Assembly: GCF_003206695.1 (NCBI RefSeq)
Contig: NZ_PZJN01000004.1
Span: 353,570 to 417,569 of the forward strand
Direction of reading: 5' to 3'
From: Salinicola halophyticus
Lineage (GTDB): Bacteria; Pseudomonadota; Gammaproteobacteria; Pseudomonadales; Halomonadaceae
Length of the DNA: 64,000 nucleotides
A program made the translations under genes and the position numbers. Every line of letters starts with the position of its first letter. The stretch's first letter is position 1. The notes below the pieces were generated by a model. It ran no database searches and was not told the DNA's origin. It saw only the letters and a list, made by a program, of their open reading frames with translations. Of the stretch, positions 27,230-35,263 are shown one piece after another.

Positions 27230-27551
27230 CCCTTTGAGTTGGCCTCGAAACCCTGCATACCATGATGTTCATTTATTATGGGTCAGTTGCCGGTAAAGCC
27301 AGCGTCGAAAGCCGGGCAATATCACTAGCTGCAACTGCTTCAGTCTGCTTGAAAACAGGCTTATGGAAACGGTAATTCACGCCACGCGAGTCGGAGAAGC
27401 GTAGCGGGTTACACAGCATCATACCCGAATTGTTCCCTTTGTAACCCCGTATCGCCAATGGTCTACGCCAGTCATGGGTAAATTCAGACGAGACACCGGC
27501 GAGATCGACTGACTGCCGCGGACACATCGGCTCGCGCCATCGCTCTGCTTC
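27230..27551. other. Intergenic region upstream of the response regulator
   Basis: 322 bp between the GST gene and the RstA-like gene, both on the minus strand. No convincing gene. It holds the long inverted repeat listed separately and moderately AT-rich sequence around 27260-27280 that could contain the promoter. Confidence 0.5.
27406..27447. promoter_or_regulatory. Inverted repeat GGGTTACA ... TGTAACCC
   Basis: Perfect 8-bp arms separated by 26 bp. The GTTACA half-site is the conserved core of the E. coli RstA box (TACATNTNGTTACA). It lies about 180 bp upstream of the RstA-like gene, so autoregulation is a reasonable guess. Confidence 0.4.
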
Positions 27552-28199
27552 TCAGTAAGCCAGGCGCCCATACAGTTCGCCGAATGGCCGCATCACATGG
27601 CGCTGATAGGCAGGCCGTGCCTGCAGTCGCTGATACCACGCTTCGATGTTAGGCAGCGGCGGTCGAGGAATCTCGAGTTCGAAATAGCGGTAGAGCGTGG
27701 CCCCGGCCGGAATATCGGCCAGCCCTAGACGTTCGCCACCGAGAAATGGCGTGTCCGCCAAGTGGCTGTCGAGCCGCCGATAAAGACGGTCGCACCGTGC
27801 CAGAGAACGCTCGATGGCGGCATCGTCATGCTGGTCGCCCGGAGTCCGATAGAATCCCCAGAACACGCCGCCGAAAAAAGCGGGCTCCAGTTCGGAAAGC
27901 GACCAGTCAAGCCAGCGATCGGCCTCTGACTGAGCGGCAGGCGTCTTGCGCCGGAAATCGTCATTGCGATGGGCAGCGGCAAGATAGCGCAGGATCGAAT
28001 GGGTCTCCCAGACCACGGTCTCGCCGTCCTGGATCACGGGAATTCGACCGTTGGGATTCAGCGCCAGAAATTCCGCCGATTCCAGTCCCCCATCCTCACC
28101 GCCTGCCGGTCGATGAACGTAATCGAGCGCCAGTTCGTCGGCCAGCCACAGCACCTTCTGCACGTTGTACGAGCTACGCCTTCCCCAGATGGTCAGCAC
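27552..28199 (-). CDS. Glutathione S-transferase family protein
   Basis: 215 aa with an N-terminal thioredoxin-fold domain (IWGRRSSYNVQKVLWLADEL, with Ser in the position of the catalytic hydroxyl; NPNGRIPVIQDGETVVWETH) and a C-terminal helical domain ending FGELYGRLAY. Cytosolic detoxification enzyme; the substrate is unknown. It lies 23 bp downstream of a lipoprotein gene on the same strand. Confidence 0.93.
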   Translation of the reverse strand: MLTIWGRRSSYNVQKVLWLADELALDYVHRPAGGEDGGLESAEFLALNPNGRIPVIQDGETVVWETHSILRYLAAAHRNDDFRRKTPAAQSEADRWLDWSLSELEPAFFGGVFWGFYRTPGDQHDDAAIERSLARCDRLYRRLDSHLADTPFLGGERLGLADIPAGATLYRYFELEIPRPPLPNIEAWYQRLQARPAYQRHVMRPFGELYGRLAY

Positions 28200-28222
28200 G
28201 ATTCGACTCCCTGTCGTTGGAT

Positions 28223-28762
28223 TCAGCGGCTCAGGTCCACGTCCCGCGTCTGCCCCTTGCCGAGTTCAATCTGCTTGATGATGATCGGGCTACGCGACTC
28301 GCCACCGGGTAGTAGTACGCTTCCGGCGACGTAGAACACGCCCGCCGGAATGCCTCTGACGACGAAATACCCGTTGCCATCGGTCTTGGCATAGTGGGTG
28401 TATTCCCGAGCGCGCGGATCGGCCGGTTCGATCTTGCGCCCCGAAAGCGCCACATCGGCAGCCTCGGCCGCATAGCGCGTGGCCGGCGCCACGGATACCG
28501 TCTCGCCGCCACCCACCAAAGTCTGGCCATCTGATGTTGTATAGGTCAAACGCCCTTGCACGGCCGATGTGCCGGTCTTCTCGAGCCGGGCATACTCCTC
28601 CGCCGGAAAGGGAATCTGACGCTTCACCACGACTTCGTCGCTGCCGGAACGATCGAAGATGTCCGGCATTTGCAACGATCCCGTGGAAAAACTCTCACAG
28701 CCTGCCAGGATCAGTGTCACCGCCAGCGCCAAGGCCCCCCGCCACAGATTTCCCGCCATCAT
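28223..28762 (-). CDS. Hypothetical lipoprotein with a carboxypeptidase-regulatory-like fold
   Basis: 179 aa. Signal peptide with lipobox LILAGCES gives a lipoprotein. The C-terminal half (TDGNGYFVVRGIPAGVFYVA) resembles the beta-sandwich of carboxypeptidase regulatory-like domains. The function is unknown. ATG 28762 has GGGAG 6 nt upstream; the next codon is also ATG. Confidence 0.75.
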   Translation of the reverse strand: MMAGNLWRGALALAVTLILAGCESFSTGSLQMPDIFDRSGSDEVVVKRQIPFPAEEYARLEKTGTSAVQGRLTYTTSDGQTLVGGGETVSVAPATRYAAEAADVALSGRKIEPADPRAREYTHYAKTDGNGYFVVRGIPAGVFYVAGSVLLPGGESRSPIIIKQIELGKGQTRDVDLSR

Positions 28763-28896
28763 CGATGTCTCCCTGAGAATTCATCACGACCCGTCATCTC
28801 GACGACTCGTCCTCTTTTGGTCCTGCACTCGAATCGTGACTCAATCGCTCACCCGTCCAATCGGGCAACGAGTTCGCAACCCGTTTCCTATCCAGC

Positions 28897-28944
28897 CCAG
28901 CGCACCCGCGGGCCAGTGCATCCCCGGGCCAGCGCATCCGCGGG
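28897..28944. repeat. 16-bp tandem repeat, 3 copies
   Basis: Units CCAGCGCACCCGCGGG, CCAGTGCATCCCCGGG, CCAGCGCATCCGCGGG, followed by a partial copy. Located 32 bp downstream of the aspartic protease gene, in the 213 bp gap before the lipoprotein gene. Confidence 0.85.
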
Positions 28945-28975
28945 GTGGCATCCCGACGCCGGTTGCGCTGACCGC

Positions 28976-29500
28976 TCACGATTCGGGCGGACCGATGATC
29001 ATCCGGTCGCCGCTTATCCTGATATCGAAGCGATCGAGAAAGCTCATGCCGAGCAACACGACATCGTCATCGATCCCGGCATGGATCGATCCGGCGACAC
29101 CACGTGCTTCCAACCCCCCGAGCCTAACGCTATCGAGCGCTGTCAGATGGCCGCTGACACGACCGTTGGCGGTGCTGAACATGGCTTCCGGACCGGGCTC
29201 AATCTCCAGGGCGCGGGCCAGCGACCGGGAGAGCGAAACGTAGGTGGCGCCGGTATCGATCAGCAGCGTGACGGCATGACCGTCGATCTCGCCCGGCGCC
29301 ACGAAGTGCCCGCGAGCATTGCGCTTCAATGTGACCGGGGGCTGTTCGATCGACGTTGCGGTAGCAAGACCGGCGTTGGGGTCGTTGCGACGCTGCTCTA
29401 CGCCCCGAAACCACCACCCGGCCAGCAACAGCAGCAGGACCCAGAACACCACCATCATGCCGACGCCGGTACGACGCACGCCGCGGCCATCATCTCCCAT
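28976..29500 (-). CDS. Retropepsin-like aspartic protease (TIGR02281/clan AA type)
   Basis: 174 aa. An N-terminal membrane anchor (VVFWVLLLLLAGWWF) is followed by a retroviral-type single-domain aspartic protease with active-site motif LLIDTGATYVSLS and flap-side VLLGMSFLDRFDI. Probably periplasmic and active as a dimer. Its substrates are unknown. The start overlaps the end of the DUF3253 gene by 11 bp, so the two are coupled. Confidence 0.88.
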   Translation of the reverse strand: MGDDGRGVRRTGVGMMVVFWVLLLLLAGWWFRGVEQRRNDPNAGLATATSIEQPPVTLKRNARGHFVAPGEIDGHAVTLLIDTGATYVSLSRSLARALEIEPGPEAMFSTANGRVSGHLTALDSVRLGGLEARGVAGSIHAGIDDDVVLLGMSFLDRFDIRISGDRMIIGPPES

Positions 29501-29762
29501 TCGGGCGAGCCTTCAGCTGCAGGCGTATCGGTCCCTGCCAGGGCAAGTCGGGCGATAGTGTCCGGCCCTTCTGGCTGACCCGAAGATACCCGGCCTGGGC
29601 CAGCTCACGCGCGCAGTCGCGTACGCCGACCATCAACGGGCGCCAGTCGTCTGACAGTTGGCGCGCCACCTCGGAGGGGCAGAAGGTCTTGCCCGAGCCG
29701 CGCGACGCCGCCATCGACAGTATCGCGCGACTCAGCGCCGCCGAATCCGTGGCTGAAGTCAT
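29490..29762 (-). CDS. DUF3253 family protein
   Basis: 90 aa, soluble, winged-helix-like. Matches the DUF3253 pattern: ILSMAASRGSGKTFCPSEVA, DDWRPLMVGVRDCARELAQA, YLRVSQKG and the ending QGPIRLQ. The function is unknown. Starts 6 bp after the PEBP gene and overlaps the protease gene. Confidence 0.85.
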   Translation of the reverse strand: MTSATDSAALSRAILSMAASRGSGKTFCPSEVARQLSDDWRPLMVGVRDCARELAQAGYLRVSQKGRTLSPDLPWQGPIRLQLKARPNGR

Positions 29763-29768
29763 GACGAA

Positions 29769-30392
29769 TCAGCGCAGATCCGGATTGAGCGTATAGGTCG
29801 CTGTGATGCTGGACTCGGCCAGAACATGCCCCTCCATCGCCTCGCGCACCTGCTCGCCGGTAAATTCGCCCGCCAGCCCGAGGGTGGGAATATCCAGCGC
29901 GAACACGGCAAAGGTGTAACGATGAACGACCTCGTCGTTCCACGGCGGGCAAGGCCCATCGTAGCCGCCGTAGACGCCAGCCATGTCCGGATCGCCGGCC
30001 ATGAATCCGGTGTAACCGTTGATGCCGCTGACGCCTTTGGCGGTCTGCCCCGGCGCCTTGCCCTTGGGGACGACGCCATCGGCCATCTCGCCTTCCTCGA
30101 TCAGATTGACCTCGGCAGGAATATCGATCAGCACCCAATGATAGAAATCGACGCGCGGCAGACTCGCGGTCAGCGTCTTGCCTTCCTGATTGACGTCGTC
30201 CGCTACGCCCGGCACGTCCGGATCGGTTATCAGCATAACGAAACTCTGTGTCCCCTGCGGGGCGTCCAGCCAGCGCACTTCCGGATTGCGATTGTCACCC
30301 AGACGCATGTGCTGGTCGGGGTCGGGGATGGCAAAAGCGAACAGTGCCGGGATCGGCTGGCCTTCCTCGATACCTTTGACGGTCAAACGCAT
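29769..30392 (-). CDS. YbhB/YbcL family PEBP (Raf kinase inhibitor-like) protein
   Basis: 207 aa. Phosphatidylethanolamine-binding-protein fold: RNPEVRWLDAPQGTQSFVML, DPDVPG, YHWVLIDIPAEV and YGGYDGPCPPWND. The bacterial members bind small ligands; the role is not settled. No signal peptide. ATG 30392 has AAGGAG 6 nt upstream. Likely first gene of a PEBP-DUF3253-protease operon. Confidence 0.92.
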   Translation of the reverse strand: MRLTVKGIEEGQPIPALFAFAIPDPDQHMRLGDNRNPEVRWLDAPQGTQSFVMLITDPDVPGVADDVNQEGKTLTASLPRVDFYHWVLIDIPAEVNLIEEGEMADGVVPKGKAPGQTAKGVSGINGYTGFMAGDPDMAGVYGGYDGPCPPWNDEVVHRYTFAVFALDIPTLGLAGEFTGEQVREAMEGHVLAESSITATYTLNPDLR

Positions 30393-30524
30393 GAGCTTCT
30401 CCTTGGCTGCAGGTAAAACGGAAAATCGATGATTACGGTGACAACGACGTGGGCCCCGCAATCGACACCCGTGTCGGCAAGATCGTCATGGAATTTATCG
30501 ACAACCTTAGGTGGCCGCGCGCCT

Positions 30525-30566
30525 TTTGTCATGATTCGGAAATCGTTTGTCATGATCCGGAAATCG
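30525..30566. repeat. 21-bp tandem duplication
   Basis: Two adjacent 21-bp units with core TTTGTCATGAT and tail CGGAAATCG that differ at a single base. Lies upstream of the PEBP gene in a 255 bp gene-free gap. Confidence 0.9.
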
Positions 30567-30647
30567 TTGGCACCATCGGCGTCAGTAGAAAACCGGCGAT
30601 CTGTCAGTCACTGACATCGTGATTGCGGTACGCCGCCGACGCCCAGG

Positions 30648-31346
30648 CTAGCGGCAGAACGACACGCCGCGCATGCCGAGATGAAAATGGTTGGCGTGAG
30701 CGGCGTTGTAGTCCGGCCCCAAGGTGGTCCCGAAATAGTGACAGGCGCCGGCTTTCGCCTGGTGCAGAAACTCACCCTGCGTGCCGACGTCATCCCAGTC
30801 GTCGAGCACACTGATGGCCCGCCCATTCTCTAATCGTAACCCTGCGACATCGAGTGCCGAGGCCGTGGCGTGTTCGCTGCGCCGGGCGTTCTCGCGATGG
30901 TATATATTGCGGCAGGCGAAAGAGCCGTAGTGCTGAACGCTCGAGACACGCGAGCCGAGCAGTCGCTCGGCCAGCGGCTGTAACTCGTGCTGCTCGTACA
31001 TCGTCCATGCCAATGCCAAAGGGCAGCTTGCGACGAAGCTCGAACTGAATGCCACCTGCGTGCTCGATAGCCGAACCACGTTTGTCAGGGGACAGCCCGC
31101 CGTCGGCGTATAGTCGTCGAGCGGTGTGAAAGAGATTGCTGGCGCGGTCTCGAGAGCGGCGAGGCAAGCCTCGCGATCGCCGGCCAAACGCTTGAGCTTC
31201 CAGCGTGTCATCGGTGTGACGGGGTCCTCTATCGCTAGCGGCGCGAAGGGATTCCACTCTCGCGGGATCTGCCAGACCCCCTTGTCGAAAGCGACACCGA
31301 CGGCAATCGCCAGCAGACAGAACATGGTGCTCCAGGAAGGTTTCAT
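30648..31346 (-). CDS. Extensin-like family protein
   Basis: 232 aa with an N-terminal membrane segment or signal (STMFCLLAIAVGVAF). The C-terminal extensin-like domain has CPLALAWTMYEQHELQPLAE, SFACRNIYHRENARRSEHAT, and the closing CHYFGTTLGPDYNAAHANHF. The His-rich SEHATASALD and HANHFHLG parts resemble the zinc site of D-Ala-D-Ala carboxypeptidase-like folds, so action on peptidoglycan is plausible. Start at ATG 31346 with GGGA nearby; the frame is open to 31418. Confidence 0.88.
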   Translation of the reverse strand: MKPSWSTMFCLLAIAVGVAFDKGVWQIPREWNPFAPLAIEDPVTPMTRWKLKRLAGDREACLAALETAPAISFTPLDDYTPTAGCPLTNVVRLSSTQVAFSSSFVASCPLALAWTMYEQHELQPLAERLLGSRVSSVQHYGSFACRNIYHRENARRSEHATASALDVAGLRLENGRAISVLDDWDDVGTQGEFLHQAKAGACHYFGTTLGPDYNAAHANHFHLGMRGVSFCR

Positions 31347-31551
31347 AGGTTCCCAAGGGCCGATAAATGCGTTCCAGACGTCGAACCCGTCAATCGAGAC
31401 GAAGACTGACAGCGACATTCACACGTTTCCGCTAAATCACTGCTATTCGATTCCGATCAAGTGATCTAAGCTTGGTTAGCTTGCCGAGAATATCAGCATC
31501 GCATCTCTGGCAACGTCGTCACTACCGCGCATGTCGTCAAGGAGGACAGCA

Positions 31552-32328
31552 ATGCCGGGCTGCGCCAGACACGAGAACCTCTGCGGACGCTGTGATGCGC
31601 CGCTGGACTTCGATTTCACCATGGCTTTTCAGCCACTCGTCGATATCGCCCAAGGCCATGTCTATGGCTATGAAGCGCTCGTCAGAGGCCCTGGCGGGGA
31701 GTCGGCCGCCTCGATTCTGGCCAGAGTCGACGCCACGACACTCTATCGCTTCGATCAGGCATGCCGTGTCAAGGCGATCGAACTGGCCCACGAGCTGGGC
31801 GCCGTCGGCATGCTGTCGATCAATTTCCTCCCCAATGCCGTCTACGAGCCGCAAGCCTGTATTCAGGCGACCCTGAAGGCTGCAGAACGCGTCGGCTGGC
31901 CGGTCAGCAGACTCTGCTTCGAGATTACCGAATCCGAAAGCGTCGCGGACCGTCGCCATCTCCAGAACATCGTGGACAGCTATCGGGCAATGGGAATGAA
32001 AACGGCGCTGGACGATTTCGGCACCGGTCACGCCAATCTCGATCTGCTGATCGATATCTCGCCCGACGTGCTAAAAATCGACCGCCAACTGATCAGCCAT
32101 ATACAGGTAGCACCAAGACAACAACGAATCGTCGAACACATCGTCACCCTGGCCCATCAGCTCGGTATTACGCTGATCGCCGAGGGCGTCGAAACAATAG
32201 AAGAAGCTCGCTGGCTCTATCAGCATGGTATTGCGAGGCAGCAGGGATACTGGTTTGCCAGACCGATCGCAGGACAACTACCTACTTGCCCCGATTCGCG
32301 CTTCGCGTTGGCCCGGGGTGAACGCTAA
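31552..32328 (+). CDS. EAL-domain c-di-GMP phosphodiesterase
   Basis: 258 aa, almost only an EAL domain. Conserved metal and catalytic residues are in place: YGYEALVRG, LSINFLPNAVY, CFEITESES, ALDDFGTGHAN, VLKIDRQLI, IAEGVET and QQGYWFARP, so it should hydrolyse c-di-GMP. The N-terminus has a compact CxxHxxxCxxC cluster (Cys4, His7, Cys11, Cys14), possibly metal-binding. ATG 31552 has an ideal AAGGAGG site. It lies 55 bp before a PAS-GGDEF gene, making an opposed-activity pair. Confidence 0.93.
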   Translation: MPGCARHENLCGRCDAPLDFDFTMAFQPLVDIAQGHVYGYEALVRGPGGESAASILARVDATTLYRFDQACRVKAIELAHELGAVGMLSINFLPNAVYEPQACIQATLKAAERVGWPVSRLCFEITESESVADRRHLQNIVDSYRAMGMKTALDDFGTGHANLDLLIDISPDVLKIDRQLISHIQVAPRQQRIVEHIVTLAHQLGITLIAEGVETIEEARWLYQHGIARQQGYWFARPIAGQLPTCPDSRFALARGER

Positions 32329-32383
32329 CGATCCGACGCGTCTGGCTACTCTTCTCACCGTATGAACCTCGGTATCCTAGCTT

Positions 32384-33757
32384 ATGGTTGCTTCGAAAAA
32401 TCGGTTGCCCCGCCAGTCGGTGGATGCTTCATCCACCGCTGACGGGCTGGACACGCTCAACATCGCCGCATTGATCTATCGGATCGATGAGGATGTGCCG
32501 TTGCTGGTCGATGCCAACGAGACAGCGAGACGTCTATTATCGATAGGTGACAGTTTCCCCACAGCCGACCCCTGGCATTGGCTGGATGCCCGGCGATGTC
32601 CGGCAACCGGCGCCCGACATCCAGCGATGCTTGAGGACGATTCACACGCCTCGCCTCAGTGGCAATACTTTCATCTCCGTCAAAGCCGGAAGCCACTGCG
32701 AGCCGTCAAGCTCAAGATTTCGCCACTGGATGCCCCCGCCGACGGCGACCACCGGCGCCATGTCCTGATTGCCGTCGGCGAGATTACCGAGGCCGACAGC
32801 GATGCCACTCCCAGTCTGCTGCCCCAGGCCGAGCCCCAACTGCACCAGATGCTGGGGAATCTGCCCATGGGCGTGTGCGTCATCGATGTCGAGGGCTATC
32901 TGCGCCTGGTCAACCGCGCTTTTTGCCGGTTCTTCGGCTATACGGAGAGCGAGCTGCTCAATGCCCATTTCCGCAAGCTGTTGCCCGAGCAGCATCGCCC
33001 AGCCGCCGACCAGTATCACGCTGCCAGTTTTCCCGATGCGCTGAATCAGCGTCGCGCGGTGGAGGTTCTGTTGCGGGATGGATCGACCCGGACCGTCATC
33101 ATCGAGGATACGATCAACCATGACGACCTCGGCCGCCCACAGCACATCGCCTTTCTCGTCGATATCACCGAGCGACGCAATCTCGAACGTCGGCTGGAGC
33201 AGAAGAACCGACGTCTCGAGTACCTGGCAACGCGCGATGACCTGACGGGACTGCACAATCGCCGTTTCGGCCTCGAACTGCTGGAACAGACGCTGGAACG
33301 CAGTCAGCGCTACGGCGAGAAAGTCTCCGTCGCCATGCTCGATCTTGACTATTTCAAGGAGATCAACGATCAGTATGGTCACCCTGTCGGCGACACCATC
33401 CTGACGGACTTCAGCCGTCTCGTGGTCGAGTTGCTGCGCGCAAGCGACACCTTCATTCGCTGGGGAGGTGAAGAGTTCCTGATGATTCTGCCCGGCATCG
33501 ACCGGTTCGCGGCGCAGACCACGTTGAACCGCCTCATCGAGCAACTTCACGACCACCCGCTGAGCCCCTACGATCTTCGGATAAGCTTCTCCGCCGGCGT
33601 CGGCGAGCATCATCATCAGACGTCGAAGGGATTGCTCGAAGAGATCGATCAGGCGCTCTATCAGGCCAAGTCTGCCGGCCGCGGCTGCGTCGCCATCGCG
33701 CCGATTTGTGTCTCCCGGCCCGGGCAGTGTTGCAATCAGGCATTTTCGTCGCTCTAA
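32384..33757 (+). CDS. PAS-GGDEF diguanylate cyclase
   Basis: 457 aa, soluble. Two PAS-like regions (about residues 25-135 and 150-270; the second is clear, with GVCVIDVEGYLRLVNRAFCR and HIAFLVDITERRNLERRL), a short coiled coil, then GGDEF (residues about 280-440) with TRDDLTGLHNRRFGL, LDLDYFKEINDQYGH and signature GGEEF. RASD five residues earlier fits an I-site. Expected to make c-di-GMP under control of its PAS domains, opposing the EAL protein upstream. Confidence 0.93.
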   Translation: MVASKNRLPRQSVDASSTADGLDTLNIAALIYRIDEDVPLLVDANETARRLLSIGDSFPTADPWHWLDARRCPATGARHPAMLEDDSHASPQWQYFHLRQSRKPLRAVKLKISPLDAPADGDHRRHVLIAVGEITEADSDATPSLLPQAEPQLHQMLGNLPMGVCVIDVEGYLRLVNRAFCRFFGYTESELLNAHFRKLLPEQHRPAADQYHAASFPDALNQRRAVEVLLRDGSTRTVIIEDTINHDDLGRPQHIAFLVDITERRNLERRLEQKNRRLEYLATRDDLTGLHNRRFGLELLEQTLERSQRYGEKVSVAMLDLDYFKEINDQYGHPVGDTILTDFSRLVVELLRASDTFIRWGGEEFLMILPGIDRFAAQTTLNRLIEQLHDHPLSPYDLRISFSAGVGEHHHQTSKGLLEEIDQALYQAKSAGRGCVAIAPICVSRPGQCCNQAFSSL

Positions 33758-33880
33758 CGTGACGGCCAGCCTCTGGCCGGCCATCTCGCTAATCTCGACT
33801 GCATCGCCGTTCGCTCGGCCTGGCGATCGGCCAGGCCCATGAGAAAGCGCTGGGGACGACTCCGGGAAGATCGCCCCGAT

Positions 33881-34642
33881 CTAGAAGATCGTTCGCACGG
33901 CCAGAAACAGCACGGTCGGTGCCAGCAGGATGCCCAGCCCGGTATAGAACGTCGCCGTCATTGCGCCGTAAGGCACCAGTCGCGCATCGGTCGCCGCCAG
34001 GCCTGCAGCAACGCCGCTGGTCGTGCCGATCAAGCCACCGAAGATCATCGCCGAGCGCGGGTTGTCCAGCCCGATCAGTTTTGCGGTCATCGGGGTCGCG
34101 ATCATGGTCAGAATCGACTTGACCAGACCGGCAGCGATCGACAGCGCGATCACTTCCGAGCTCGCCCCCAGCGTGGCCCCGGTGACCGGCCCGACGATGT
34201 AGGTCACTGCGCCCGCCGCGATGGTGGTGATGTCGACCGGGTCGGTATAGCCGAAACCGATCGCCACGGCAGCACCGGCCACGAACGAGACGAGAACGCC
34301 GAGAAACAACGCGATCACGCCGCGAAGGCCAGCCTTCTTGATTTCGTGAAGCCGGACACCGTAGGCGGTGGCGATGATCGCCAGATCCCGCAACATGCCG
34401 CCGCCCATCAGCCCGAGCCCGGAAAACAGCGTGACATCCGAAAGCCCCTTGCTACCGCCGGTGGACACGCCGCCGATGTAGGCAAGTACCAGGCCGATGA
34501 TGATCGCGATGGCGGAACCGTGCAGACGCCCCGCCGTCAGATGGCGACTGAGCCAGTAGGCCACGTACATGGTGAGACCGATCACCGCGAAAGCCGCGAT
34601 CAGGTGATATTTGTCGACCAGAGAGACAATGGAATCGTTCAT
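33881..34642 (-). CDS. madM: Malonate transporter subunit MadM
   Basis: 253 aa integral membrane protein, about eight helices, with LGLMGGGMLRDLAIIATAYG and GAVTYIVGPVTGATLGASSE typical of MadM, the larger part of the sodium-coupled malonate carrier MadLM. Start at ATG 34642 gives the family N-terminus; TTG 34660 overlaps the madL stop (TTGA) and may be used by coupling. Last gene of the malonate locus. Confidence 0.92.
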   Translation of the reverse strand: MNDSIVSLVDKYHLIAAFAVIGLTMYVAYWLSRHLTAGRLHGSAIAIIIGLVLAYIGGVSTGGSKGLSDVTLFSGLGLMGGGMLRDLAIIATAYGVRLHEIKKAGLRGVIALFLGVLVSFVAGAAVAIGFGYTDPVDITTIAAGAVTYIVGPVTGATLGASSEVIALSIAAGLVKSILTMIATPMTAKLIGLDNPRSAMIFGGLIGTTSGVAAGLAATDARLVPYGAMTATFYTGLGILLAPTVLFLAVRTIF

Positions 34643-34656
34643 GTCGGCAATCTCGC

Positions 34657-35058
34657 TCAATGGCCGCTAGGGGCAGTGGGGGTCGACTCGAGCGGGCTCG
34701 CGTCATCGGTCTTCTTGCCGGTCAGTACCGGAACCAGCGCCAACCCCAGCACGACCGAGAGCACGCCGGCCAGGATCGCCACCATGCCGCCGCTGAATGC
34801 CGCCGCCACGTTCTGACTCGCCGCCATGGCCACCACGATCGGAATGTACATCGCATTCCAGAAGTTGATGCCGCTCTCCGTCGTTTCCGGCAGCTTGTCG
34901 CGGTCCTTGAGACAGCCGGTCACGAAGATCAGCAGCAGCATGGCGATACCCACCCCGCCCAGATTGGAATCGATTCCCAGCAACTGGCCGAGCACGTCGC
35001 CGATGATTAGCCCCGCCAGCATGCAGCCGGCCAGGAGTGCTACACCGTAGATCACCAT
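34657..35058 (-). CDS. madL: Malonate transporter subunit MadL
   Basis: 133 aa with four membrane helices. MVIYGVALLAGCMLAGLIIG at the start and SGINFWNAMYIPIVVAMAAS in the middle match MadL. Together with MadM it imports malonate. Several starts are possible (GTG 35067, ATG 35064, ATG 35058); 35058 has the best spacing to AGAGG. The gap of about 200 bp after matB may hold a separate promoter. Confidence 0.92.
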   Translation of the reverse strand: MVIYGVALLAGCMLAGLIIGDVLGQLLGIDSNLGGVGIAMLLLIFVTGCLKDRDKLPETTESGINFWNAMYIPIVVAMAASQNVAAAFSGGMVAILAGVLSVVLGLALVPVLTGKKTDDASPLESTPTAPSGH

Positions 35059-35263
35059 CGTCATCACCTCTTGGGTATTGTTATAGCGCGTTTTAATGGG
35101 ACGTCGTTTTATGAAGCCTCGTGATGGCGCTTTGCTTTAGGACGTCGTCATGGATGGCTCGGTCGAATGAGCCTGGCGTGTCTCGAGACGAGCACCGTCT
35201 ACCGCACGGTGACCGCCATGCCGCGTTACCCACGCGGCAAGGGTGAAAAGCGTTCGGCAACGC

